Assembly: GCA_902783375.1 (NCBI GenBank)
Contig: CACZQN010000057.1
Location: forward strand, 1-64,000
Length of the DNA: 64,000 nt
Source: an uncultured Lachnospiraceae bacterium
GTDB lineage: Bacteria; Bacillota; Clostridia; Lachnospirales; Lachnospiraceae
Direction: 5' to 3'
In this document: positions 8,889-16,519 of the stretch, one piece after another
Layout: each line of letters starts with the position of its first letter
Position numbering within the stretch: the first letter of the stretch is position 1
The notes under the pieces: generated by a model
The model's input: the letters and a program-made list of their open reading frames with translations, nothing else
What the model was told of the DNA's origin: nothing
Database searches by the model: none
Position numbers and translations under genes: made by a program

Positions 8889-9194
8889 TTCACGGATGCC
8901 GGCCAGGAAGACCAGGATTCCCATGAAGAACGGGAAGATGGACACGATCAGGCCCGGCGCGATAAAGCACAGCAGGCCGACGATGAACATCCCAATCGGG
9001 CCGATCATGGCCGTGGAGTTCGGTACGGAGATCGAGGCCTTGCGGATGCCGAGGACATCCAGAACGGCGGATACAATCAGAACAATGCCTGCAATCCGGA
9101 GAACGGTCGCAATGGCAGAGCCGGGGCTGATCAGCAGGATCAGGCCGAGAATCGCCAGCGCAATAGCTGACAGCGTATGATAACTTTTAAACAT
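8691..9194 (-). CDS. HdeD/DUF308-family membrane protein
   Basis: A 167-residue protein with six evenly spaced hydrophobic segments, including pairs of the LGLILLISPGSA and VLIVSAVLDVLGI type characteristic of DUF308/HdeD proteins (acid-resistance membrane proteins in enterobacteria, of unclear role here). AGGAGG is only 2 nt from the ATG at 9200 but 8 nt from the ATG at 9194, so the second is preferred. Its promoter is TTGAAA-16-TATAAT at 9301-9274. The 3' part (198 bp) overlaps the VTT gene tail-to-tail. Hydrophobic periodicity and the good promoter show that the minus strand is the real gene in the overlap. Confidence 0.85.
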   Translation of the reverse strand: MFKSYHTLSAIALAILGLILLISPGSAIATVLRIAGIVLIVSAVLDVLGIRKASISVPNSTAMIGPIGMFIVGLLCFIAPGLIVSIFPFFMGILVFLAGIRELRQAFVLRKAGGGTAAGILVPVLTIIIGIVVFLNPFRTVTYLLKLIGVVLLFNAIQILFFPKQAR

Positions 9195-9223
9195 GGTCAT
9201 TTCCTCCTGTAAAATGGGAATCG

Positions 9224-9267
9224 GGGTTCTGCAGTTTCCGCCGGAAAGTCTGCAGAACCCTGTTTTT
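9224..9267 (+). terminator. Strong hairpin with U-tract; also 5' leader of the minus-strand gene
   Basis: A perfect 11-bp stem GGGTTCTGCAG/CTGCAGAACCC with an inner TTTCC/GGAAA stem is followed on the plus strand by TGTTTTT. It can terminate plus-strand transcripts from metY/VTT, which would then run antisense through all of the DUF308 gene. On the minus strand the same hairpin lies in the DUF308 leader. Confidence 0.65.
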
Positions 9268-9273
9268 GACAGT

Positions 9274-9301
9274 ATTATACAACACTTCCGGCAATTTTCA
9301 A
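9274..9301 (-). promoter_or_regulatory. Promoter of DUF308 gene
   Basis: Read on the minus strand: TTGAAA (9301-9296), 16-bp spacer, TATAAT (9279-9274). Transcription would start near 9267, inside the hairpin. Confidence 0.65.
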
Positions 9302-9362
9302 GGACGGTCGGTTTTTTCTTAGAATAAGTTCCTGATTTCTTTAGATTTCTTTCACAATTCTA

Positions 9363-9391
9363 TTGACTTTTGGGGGATGAGATGATACTTT
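9363..9391 (+). promoter_or_regulatory. Possible promoter of XRE-cupin/pot operon
   Basis: TTGACT (9363-9368), a 17-bp spacer and TACTTT (9386-9391) in an A/T-rich region 70 bp before the regulator gene. The -10 is imperfect. Confidence 0.4.
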
Positions 9392-9459
9392 ATTTCTGCT
9401 GCAAAAGTTTAGTAAAAAGTGATTTTTAGTTTAGAAGCAGACAGATCAAAGGATACTTC

Positions 9460-10017
9460 ATGAACAGTGAACATGTAACATCAGAAATTGGAAAAAAGAT
9501 CCGGGATCTCAGAAAACAGAATGGGCTCACGCAGCAGGAACTGGCCGACCGGGCCGAGCTGACGAAGGGATTTATCTCGCAGCTGGAGCGGGGGCAGGTT
9601 TCTCCGTCCGTCGTGACATTGTTCGATCTGATCGAGATTCTCGGGACGACGCCGTCGGCGTTCTTTGAGAATACGGCCGGAAAGCAGATCGTCTTCGGCG
9701 AAGAGGATTATTTTGAAAAGGTGGACGAAGAGGGAAGCGTCACGGAGTGGCTTGTCCCGTCTGCCCAGAGCAACCAGATGGAACCGGTGCGGGTGACGAT
9801 CCCGCCGCATGCTTCGATCCCGCTTGACGCCCCGCACAACGGGGAGGAGTTCGGGTACGTCCTGTCCGGCAGGCTGACCCTGTACCGCGGAGAGGCGAAG
9901 TATGATGTCCGGACGGGAGAAAGTTTTTATTATGAGGCGGATACGCCTCACCGTCTTGAGAATCCCGGCAGCAGACCCTGCAGACTGATCTGGGTCAGCA
10001 CACCGCCGAGCTTCTGA
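9460..10017 (+). CDS. XRE-family regulator with cupin domain
   Basis: A 185-residue regulator. The N-terminal helix-turn-helix (residues ~10-65; LTQQELADRAELTKGFISQLERG) belongs to the Xre/Cro class. The C-terminal small beta-barrel (residues ~105-180; NGEEFGYVLSGRLTLYRG) is a cupin ligand sensor. This architecture matches PuuR-like regulators of putrescine or polyamine genes. The gene sits 72 bp upstream of the Pot transporter genes on the same strand, so it probably controls them in response to polyamine or a related metabolite. An AAAGGA site precedes the ATG. The ligand is inferred from context only. Confidence 0.9.
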   Translation: MNSEHVTSEIGKKIRDLRKQNGLTQQELADRAELTKGFISQLERGQVSPSVVTLFDLIEILGTTPSAFFENTAGKQIVFGEEDYFEKVDEEGSVTEWLVPSAQSNQMEPVRVTIPPHASIPLDAPHNGEEFGYVLSGRLTLYRGEAKYDVRTGESFYYEADTPHRLENPGSRPCRLIWVSTPPSF

Positions 10018-10089
10018 GACACAAGCAGAACAGCATGCCGGAAGGCAGGCGAACCACCATAATATGAGTGCAGGAGAGGAAACAGAAAG

Positions 10090-11532
10090 ATGGCGAACGA
10101 CAACATTATCGAATTGAAGCACATCTCCAAGGTTTATGAGGATGGATTTCAGGCCGTTCAGGATTTTAATCTCGAAGTGAAGCGCGGGGAATTCGTGACA
10201 TTTCTCGGGCCTTCCGGCTGTGGGAAGACGACGACGCTGCGGATGATCGCAGGCTTTGATATGCCGACTGAGGGAGACATCCTGTTGGATGGGAAAGACA
10301 TCTCCAAACTGCCGCCGAACATGCGGCCGATCAATACGGTGTTCCAGCGCTATGCTCTGTTTCCGCATATGAATATTTATGAAAATATTGCGTTCGGCCT
10401 GAAGCAGAAGAAGATGCCGAAGGACGAGATCCGGAAGAAGGTCAAGAAGGTTCTGGAACTGGTCGACCTGGAAGGGTTTGAGAGCAGAAGCGTGTCGACC
10501 CTGTCCGGCGGTCAGCAGCAGCGTGTCGCCATCGCGAGAGCCCTGGTGAATGAACCGGAGATCCTGCTGCTTGATGAGCCGCTCGGCGCCCTTGACCTGA
10601 AGATGCGCAAGGAGATGCAGATCGAGCTGAAGGCCATGCATGATGAACTGGGTATTACCTTCATCTATGTCACGCATGATCAGGAAGAAGCGCTGACGAT
10701 GTCGGACAAGATCGTGGTCATGTCCGAAGGAAAGATCCAGCAGATCGGCGCGCCGGAAGACATCTACAATGAGCCGCAGAATGCATTTGTCGCCGATTTC
10801 ATCGGAGAGAGCAACATCTTCAACGGCATCATGACCGGCACGATGAAGGCTCGTTTTGCCGGCGGTCAGTTCGTCTGCGTCGATGATGTCCCGGAGGGCA
10901 CGCAGATCACGGCCGTTGTCCGCCCGGAGGATATCGAGATCGTCGCTCCGGAAAAGGGACAGATCCGCGGTGAGGTCATCTCCGTGATCTTCAAGGGTAT
11001 CCACTATGAAATCACGGTGCAGTCGGGCCGCTATGAGGTCGTGATTCAGAGCACGAAGTCCGCGAAGGTCGGCGACCAGGTCGGCCTGCATGTGGAGCCG
11101 GACGGCATCCACATCATGCTGGCGGAGGACCACACGAATATCTTCCCGGTTGATATGAACCGGAATCATAAGCTCGAATTCAACGGCAAGCAGCTGAAGG
11201 TCAGCCTGACCCAGCTGATTAAGGGCAGCCATCGCAATGAGAACAAGGAACTTCTCGATGAGAACGGAGAAGTGATTGATCCGGAGAAGATGCATATCTC
11301 TGCTGCCATCAAGCCGCAGGATATCCGCATGACGGATGATGTGGATGATGAGCAGGTGCTGGTGGAAGGTGTGATCAGCGACCTGATCTACAAGGGCGAC
11401 CACTACAGCTATGTCATCAATACAGACCTCGGCCAGGATTTCATCGTGGATGATGAATATCTCTGGAATATGGACGACCGTGTCGGACTGATCCTGCCGG
11501 CAGACAAGATGCGTTTTACGGTAAAGAAGTGA
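10090..11532 (+). CDS. potA: Spermidine/putrescine ABC transporter ATP-binding protein, extended
   Basis: A 480-residue ABC ATPase. Walker [10 protein letters not shown] is near residue 40, the signature LSGGQQQR near 139, Walker [12 protein letters not shown] near 158, and the H-loop VTHDQEEA near 194. The C-terminus is longer than usual (family ~350-380): a TOBE-like segment at ~295-345 ([14 protein letters not shown]) is followed by a second, related one at ~426-478 ([14 protein letters not shown]). It energises polyamine import with the permeases downstream. An AGGAGAGG site precedes the ATG. The pot genes are separated by 8 bp or less, or overlap. Confidence 0.92.
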   Translation: MANDNIIELKHISKVYEDGFQAVQDFNLEVKRGEFVTFLGPSGCGKTTTLRMIAGFDMPTEGDILLDGKDISKLPPNMRPINTVFQRYALFPHMNIYENIAFGLKQKKMPKDEIRKKVKKVLELVDLEGFESRSVSTLSGGQQQRVAIARALVNEPEILLLDEPLGALDLKMRKEMQIELKAMHDELGITFIYVTHDQEEALTMSDKIVVMSEGKIQQIGAPEDIYNEPQNAFVADFIGESNIFNGIMTGTMKARFAGGQFVCVDDVPEGTQITAVVRPEDIEIVAPEKGQIRGEVISVIFKGIHYEITVQSGRYEVVIQSTKSAKVGDQVGLHVEPDGIHIMLAEDHTNIFPVDMNRNHKLEFNGKQLKVSLTQLIKGSHRNENKELLDENGEVIDPEKMHISAAIKPQDIRMTDDVDDEQVLVEGVISDLIYKGDHYSYVINTDLGQDFIVDDEYLWNMDDRVGLILPADKMRFTVKK

Positions 11533-11540
11533 GGTAGAAC

Positions 11541-12329
11541 ATGAAATTTTCCAGAAAAACACTGGGGATTCCGTATGCGGTCTTTCTGCTGCTCTTCGTG
11601 GCAGCGCCGCTCCTCGTCCTGTTCTACTATGCCTTTACCAACGGCCAGGGACAGTTCACGATGCGCAATCTCCTGGAGTTCTTTACAGACCCGAATACCT
11701 TGGGAACCCTGGTGTATTCGCTTGCGATCGCCGTTGTGACGACGGTGGTCTGCCTGCTGCTCGCCTATCCGACAGCGTATTTCCTTGCAACATCAAACCT
11801 CAAGGCGAAGTCGGTCATCATCATGATCTTCGTGATGCCGATGTGGATCAATTTCTCGCTCCGGATCACGGCGCTGAAGGAAATCCTGACCCTCATCGAG
11901 GGCAACCTGGCCTTTCATCCGTTCTTCAACTCGGTGATCGGCATGACCTATGATTTCCTGCCGTTCATGATCCTGCCGATCTACAACACCATCGTGAAGC
12001 TCGATGGTTCCCTGATCGAGGCAGCGAAGGACCTCGGCGCGGATGATAAGCAGGCCTTTCTGAAGGTAACCCTGCCACTGTCCCTGCCGGGAATCGTCAG
12101 CGGCATCTCCATGGTGTTCCTGCCGGCCATGACCAACTACGTTGTCCTGGATATGCTCTACAACAGCACGTATATCATGGGAAGCCTGATCGGCAGCTAT
12201 TTCTCCGCCTACAACTGGCACGGCGGATCCATGATTGCCCTGATCTTACTTGGAATCATCTGCCTCTTCACTCTGCTGACCAATGGCATGGAGGATGAGA
12301 ACGCGAGAGCGGGAGGTGCCCTGTTATGA
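11541..12329 (+). CDS. potB: Spermidine/putrescine ABC transporter permease PotB
   Basis: A 262-residue inner membrane permease with six hydrophobic segments and the EAA-loop signature EAAKDLGADDKQAFLKVTLP near residue 155, which contacts the ATPase. It starts 8 bp after potA with a GAGGTAGA site and overlaps potC by 4 bp. The order potABCD is standard for the family, and PotB pairs with PotC to form the channel. Confidence 0.93.
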   Translation: MKFSRKTLGIPYAVFLLLFVAAPLLVLFYYAFTNGQGQFTMRNLLEFFTDPNTLGTLVYSLAIAVVTTVVCLLLAYPTAYFLATSNLKAKSVIIMIFVMPMWINFSLRITALKEILTLIEGNLAFHPFFNSVIGMTYDFLPFMILPIYNTIVKLDGSLIEAAKDLGADDKQAFLKVTLPLSLPGIVSGISMVFLPAMTNYVVLDMLYNSTYIMGSLIGSYFSAYNWHGGSMIALILLGIICLFTLLTNGMEDENARAGGALL

Positions 12330-13135
12330 TGAAAAAAGTCATCCGGCCGCTGTTTCCGGCTCTGATCCTGATCTTCCTGTACGCGCCGATCGTGATTCTT
12401 GCGCTGTACAGCTTTACCGATGCGACCCAGATCGGGGCTATCCGTTCCTTTACGCTGAAGAATTACGTCACGCTGTTTACGACAGAAGAACTGCGGGACA
12501 TGATCGTGGATACGATCCTGCTGGCGTTCGGTTCTGCGCTGCTGGCAACCCTGCTCGGGACCCTCGGGGCGATCGGCTCCTTCTATTCAAAGAAGCGGGT
12601 TTCCTCCGGAATCGCGACCCTGAACCAGATCCCCGTCATCAATGCAGATGTCGTGACCGGCTTCTCCATCTGCATTCTGCTGGTGGTGGTGTTCGGCATC
12701 AGCAAGGACACCTACATTCCGCTTGTGATCGGACATGTGACGCTGTCCGCGCCATTTGTCTACCTGTCGGTGATCCCGAAGCTGAAGCAGATGGATTCGA
12801 GCCTCTATGAGGCCGCCCTGGATCTCGGGGCAACGCCTGCGAGAGCGCTGATGCAGGTGGTCATTCCGCAGATTATCTCGGGCATTATTTCCGGCTTTTC
12901 GCTCGCAGTTACACTGTCGCTTGATGATTACTTCATCGCGACCTACACGAAGCCGGCAACCTTTGATACCATCAGTACCTATGTTGTCAATGCAACGAAG
13001 GGCTCCCAGACAACGATCAAGACCGCCCTCTGGGCGCTTGCGACCGTGATTTTTGTCCTGGTGATCCTGATCGTGCTTGTGATGAATCTCCGGGCAAACC
13101 GGGTCGAAGATGAGCGGAAGGGAGGCAGAGTCTGA
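12326..13135 (+). CDS. potC: Spermidine/putrescine ABC transporter permease PotC
   Basis: A 269-residue permease with six membrane segments and an EAA loop (YEAALDLGATPARALMQVVIP). The start ATG overlaps the potB stop, and its own stop TGA shares one base with the potD ATG, so the genes are translationally coupled. The last segment is followed by a positively charged tail. Partner of PotB. Confidence 0.93.
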   Translation: MMKKVIRPLFPALILIFLYAPIVILALYSFTDATQIGAIRSFTLKNYVTLFTTEELRDMIVDTILLAFGSALLATLLGTLGAIGSFYSKKRVSSGIATLNQIPVINADVVTGFSICILLVVVFGISKDTYIPLVIGHVTLSAPFVYLSVIPKLKQMDSSLYEAALDLGATPARALMQVVIPQIISGIISGFSLAVTLSLDDYFIATYTKPATFDTISTYVVNATKGSQTTIKTALWALATVIFVLVILIVLVMNLRANRVEDERKGGRV

Positions 13136-14652
13136 TGCATCAGCGTTATTTTGCAAAAGCAGCACTGCTTCTTGCCGTCGTCCTGCTCTTTACCTCCTTC
13201 GCCAGCGATGTGGCTGCGAGAACCGCGAAGTCCTATGATGCGGATGTGGTCCTTCGTGTGTGCAACTGGGAGGAATACATCGATCTCGGCGACTGGGACG
13301 AAGAGGAGACGATCGACCTTGAGAGCGGGGATATCATCGGCGTGAACGACATGGTCACCGATTTCGAGGAGTGGTACCTGGAGAATTACGGGAAGCGTGT
13401 CAAGGTGGAGTATTCGACCTTCGGAACGAACGAAGATCTCTACAACATGCTGACCCTCGGCGATGTCTACGATCTGGTCTGCCCGTCCGAGTACATGATC
13501 ATGAAACTGATCACAGAGGACCAGATTGAGATGCTTTCGGAGCATTTCTTTGATCAGAATGATCCGCTGAACTACTATATCAACGGTGTTTCGCCGTACA
13601 TCCGGAACATCTTCGAGACGCACGATATCAACGGGGTCACCTGGGACAAGTGCGCTGCGGGTTACATGTGGGGCGTGACGGGCTTTGTCTACAATCCGGA
13701 TGAACTGACGGAAGAAGAGGCGTCCACCTATCACCTGCTTGAGAACCGGGACTACTTCCGGCAGATCACGGTCAAGGACAATGTCAGAGATTCTTATTTC
13801 ATGGCGCTCGGTTCGCTGAAGTCCGACCTCCTGACCTCGGATGCTTTTCAAAATGATCCGGACTATGGGATGCGGCTTCAGGATGAGATGAACGATGTCG
13901 CTCCGGAGACGATCGCCAGGGTTCAGGATTATCTGCAGGATATCAAGGATAACCTGTATTCCTTTGAGACAGACTCTGGCAAGGCGGACATGATCACCGG
14001 CAAGGTGGTGGCGAATTACCAGTGGTCCGGTGACGCGGTCTATACGATGGACCAGGCGGAAGAGGATGATTATTATCTGAATTTTGCCGTTCCGGAAGAG
14101 GTCACAAATGTTTATTTTGACGGCTGGGTCATGCTGAAGAACGGCATAAAAGAAGATCCGGCAAAGAAAGAGGCAGCGGAAGCCTTCATCAACTTCATCT
14201 CCAGACCGGATAATGTCATCCGGAATATGTACTATATCGGCTATACCTCCACCATCGCAGGCGGCGAGGATGCCCGGATCCTGGAATATGTGGACTGGTG
14301 CTATGGTGCGGAAGAGGATGAAGAAGAGACCGTTGATTATTCGCTGGCATACTTCTTCTCGGAAGATGGAGAAGATGAAGAGGGCGAGTACACACTGACC
14401 GTCCCGGAAGAGTCGATGCACCGGCAGCTGCTGGCCCAGTATCCTTCGGGAGAAATCATCGACCGTGCATCGATCATGGTGTATTTCAATGCCGAGCAGA
14501 ATGAACTGATCAACCGGATGTGGGTGCGGGTGCGCTGCTTCAACATCCTGGATGTCCCGGTCTGGGCCTGGATCCTGCTGGCAGTGGCGGTGATCGCCGG
14601 CGTCGGCGGATGGATCCGGCATAAACAAAACCAGAAACGGGAGTGGGCATAA
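13135..14652 (+). CDS. potD: Polyamine-binding protein PotD, C-terminally membrane-anchored
   Basis: A 505-residue extracellular binding protein. The N-terminal signal segment (about residues 7-28) lacks a lipobox cysteine. The periplasmic-binding-protein fold follows (VCNWEEYID near 43; typical PotD tyrosines and tryptophans such as WSGDAVYTMDQA and YFDGWVMLKNG). The C-terminus is unusual: an acidic insertion (~385-410) and, at about 476-496, a hydrophobic helix (VPVWAWILLAVAVIAGVGG) followed by basic residues. Gram-positive PotD proteins are usually ~350-residue lipoproteins, so here retention at the membrane appears to be by a C-terminal anchor. It completes the potABCD operon; a terminator follows. 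Confidence 0.92.
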   Translation: MHQRYFAKAALLLAVVLLFTSFASDVAARTAKSYDADVVLRVCNWEEYIDLGDWDEEETIDLESGDIIGVNDMVTDFEEWYLENYGKRVKVEYSTFGTNEDLYNMLTLGDVYDLVCPSEYMIMKLITEDQIEMLSEHFFDQNDPLNYYINGVSPYIRNIFETHDINGVTWDKCAAGYMWGVTGFVYNPDELTEEEASTYHLLENRDYFRQITVKDNVRDSYFMALGSLKSDLLTSDAFQNDPDYGMRLQDEMNDVAPETIARVQDYLQDIKDNLYSFETDSGKADMITGKVVANYQWSGDAVYTMDQAEEDDYYLNFAVPEEVTNVYFDGWVMLKNGIKEDPAKKEAAEAFINFISRPDNVIRNMYYIGYTSTIAGGEDARILEYVDWCYGAEEDEEETVDYSLAYFFSEDGEDEEGEYTLTVPEESMHRQLLAQYPSGEIIDRASIMVYFNAEQNELINRMWVRVRCFNILDVPVWAWILLAVAVIAGVGGWIRHKQNQKREWA

Positions 14653-14717
14653 GGGAAGGAACTGGAATTATGCCCCATTTTATAAAAATTGTATAAAGAA
14701 ATTCTTACCAAATATGC

Positions 14718-14755
14718 AAAAAACGGCGTTTCTTTTCTTGAAAGAACGCCGTTTT
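14718..14755 (+). terminator. Terminator of the pot operon
   Basis: AAAACGGCGTTTCTTT pairs with AAAGAACGCCGTTTT (one bulged T) and ends in TTTT. The right arm also contains the -35 of the next promoter. Confidence 0.7.
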
Positions 14756-14766
14756 CGTGCTATAGT
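14738..14766 (+). promoter_or_regulatory. Promoter of NCS2 permease gene, embedded in terminator
   Basis: TTGAAA (14738-14743), exactly 17 bp, TATAGT (14761-14766). The -35 lies in the loop/right arm of the upstream terminator. Confidence 0.55.
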
Positions 14767-14783
14767 GATCAAGTATTGTTCAG

Positions 14784-14808
14784 ATAACTGTATATTGAAC
14801 ACAGTTAT
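14784..14808. promoter_or_regulatory. 8-bp inverted repeat in permease leader
   Basis: ATAACTGT (14784-14791) and ACAGTTAT (14801-14808) are perfect inverted repeats 9 bp apart, just downstream of the predicted transcription start. It could be an operator or a small leader hairpin. The purine riboswitch core is not present. Confidence 0.45.
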
Positions 14809-14854
14809 TGTAACCAGATTTCATAAGGTATTTCATGTTAAGGAGGAAAGACTT

Positions 14855-16279
14855 ATGGAGAACTTCTTTAAGCTGAAGGAGAATCGGACGACTGTCCGTA
14901 CCGAGATCCTTGCAGGCGTAACAACGTTCATGACAATGGCTTACATCATTGCTCTGAACCCGAACCTGCTGACCGGTTTCGGTGCTGAAGGTGCTGATCT
15001 CTGGAATGCAGTCTTCATGGCTACCTGTATTGCATCTGCAGTCGGTATGTTCGTGATGGCATTTGTCGCGAACAAGCCGTTTGCTATGGCTCCAGGTATG
15101 GGCCTGAACAGCTTCTTCGCTGTTGTCGTTGCCAACATTGCAGGTCTCACAGGCTTGACCTATGTTGCAAGTTTCCAGGCTGCGCTCTGCATCATCCTGA
15201 TTGAAGGTATTGTCTTCATCATCCTCTCGGTTCTGAATATCCGTGAGAAGATCGTGAATGCAATCCCGCTCGGTGTCCGGATGGGTATCGCTCCGGCAAT
15301 TGGCCTGATGCTGATGAACATCGGTTTCGGCTCCAACGCCGGCATCTATTCCGAGACTGGCGGCCCGTTCTATGCAATGGCTAACTTCTTCGGTTCTCTG
15401 ACCGCTCGTTCTGCAAGCACCGCGATGGGTTCCGGTTATCCGGCAATGGTCCTGACCGTTGTTACCATGTTTGTCGGTCTCTTCGTGATCGTTGCTCTGG
15501 ATCAGAAGAAGGTAAAGGGCGCTGTTCTGATCGGTATGCTGATTGCTTCCGTTGTTTACTGGATCGGCTCTGCAGCTTTCCTGCACGCCAATCCGTTTGC
15601 ATCTCTTGCAACTGCATCCTTCCTTCCGCCGTTTGCAGATATGTTCAAGCTGACCTTCTTCAAGTTTAACTTTGCAGGCTTCTTCTCGATCGGCTGGTTT
15701 ACAGCGATCACCCTGATCATCACATTCTGCATGATCGATATGTTCGATACCATCGGAACACTGGTTGGTACCGCATCCCGTGCAGGCATGCTGAACGACA
15801 AGGGCGAGATGCCGCAGATGAAGGAAGCTCTTCTTGCTGACGCTGTTGGTACTGTTGCAGGCGCTATGACCGGTACTTCCACCGTCACCACATTCGTTGA
15901 GTCCGCTTCCGGTGTCGAGGCCGGTGGCCGTACAGGTCTTACCGCTCTGACAACTGGTCTGCTGTTCCTTGCATGTATCTTCATCGCACCGATCGCAGCC
16001 CTGATCCCGGCAGCAGCTACTTCTTCCGCACTGATCTATGTCGGTATCCTGATGGTCGCAGGTCTGAGAAACATCGATTTCTCCGACATGTTCCAGCTGG
16101 TACCGGTAGCTGTCATGATGATCGCAATGCCGATCTCCGGTTCCATCGGACATGCCATCGGCCTTGGCCTGATCATCTACACCATCATGAGCCTCTGCTC
16201 CGGACGCGCAAAGAAGGTATCGGCCCTGACCTATATCATCTCCCTGCTCTTCCTGATCAAGTTCTTCGTGGTCGCATAA
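14855..16279 (+). CDS. NCS2-family purine permease (AzgA-like)
   Basis: A 474-residue polytopic transporter. The start at 14855 (MENFFKLKENRTTVRTEILAG) is chosen because AGGAGG lies 8 bases before it; a longer frame from 14714 would begin inside the terminator. Family signatures include TFMTMAYIIALNPNLL near the N-terminus, MGLNSFFAVVV, and GTSTVTTFVESASGVEAGGRTGL, which forms the substrate site. AzgA-type proteins import adenine, guanine or hypoxanthine with protons. Codons here favour GCT/GTT/GGT compared with neighbours, suggesting high expression. It is a single-gene unit between promoter and terminator. Confidence 0.93.
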   Translation: MENFFKLKENRTTVRTEILAGVTTFMTMAYIIALNPNLLTGFGAEGADLWNAVFMATCIASAVGMFVMAFVANKPFAMAPGMGLNSFFAVVVANIAGLTGLTYVASFQAALCIILIEGIVFIILSVLNIREKIVNAIPLGVRMGIAPAIGLMLMNIGFGSNAGIYSETGGPFYAMANFFGSLTARSASTAMGSGYPAMVLTVVTMFVGLFVIVALDQKKVKGAVLIGMLIASVVYWIGSAAFLHANPFASLATASFLPPFADMFKLTFFKFNFAGFFSIGWFTAITLIITFCMIDMFDTIGTLVGTASRAGMLNDKGEMPQMKEALLADAVGTVAGAMTGTSTVTTFVESASGVEAGGRTGLTALTTGLLFLACIFIAPIAALIPAAATSSALIYVGILMVAGLRNIDFSDMFQLVPVAVMMIAMPISGSIGHAIGLGLIIYTIMSLCSGRAKKVSALTYIISLLFLIKFFVVA

Positions 16280-16314
16280 TCACAGCTCTTCAATAAAAGA
16301 ATGAAAAAGAATCG

Positions 16315-16347
16315 CCGGCGGCAATCCATGATTGCCGCCGGTTTTTT
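16315..16347 (+). terminator. Terminator of NCS2 permease
   Basis: A perfect 11-bp stem CCGGCGGCAAT/ATTGCCGCCGG with a 5-base loop, followed by TTTTTT. Confidence 0.9.
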
Positions 16348-16429
16348 GCTGCGTTGGTGGGGCGAATTCATCTTGGGCGGGGAAACAAGCTCGTCAAGAT
16401 GACGAAGATAAGTTGGCTGCAAGAAAAGG

Positions 16430-16458
16430 TTGAGTGAACAGGAAATAACTGGTATAAT
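16430..16458 (+). promoter_or_regulatory. Promoter of the MFS-like gene cluster
   Basis: TTGAGT (16430-16435), 17 bp, TATAAT (16453-16458). Confidence 0.6.
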
Positions 16459-16519
16459 CTTGCTAAGGGGTCCTCACAGATGCAATTCCTGACAGGAGAG
16501 GGTTCCGGGAGGGTGGCTG

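Noticed and set aside
9481-11562. Minus-strand frame of 693 codons opposite the XRE-cupin and potA genes
   Set aside because: Shadow of well-recognised plus-strand genes; no family resemblance.
14767-14854. Purine riboswitch in the NCS2 permease leader
   Set aside because: The leader is only about 85 nt and the conserved purine-aptamer core sequences are absent.
14714-14854. N-terminal extension of the permease from ATG 14714
   Set aside because: It begins inside the terminator, has no ribosome site, and the family N-terminus aligns from 14855.
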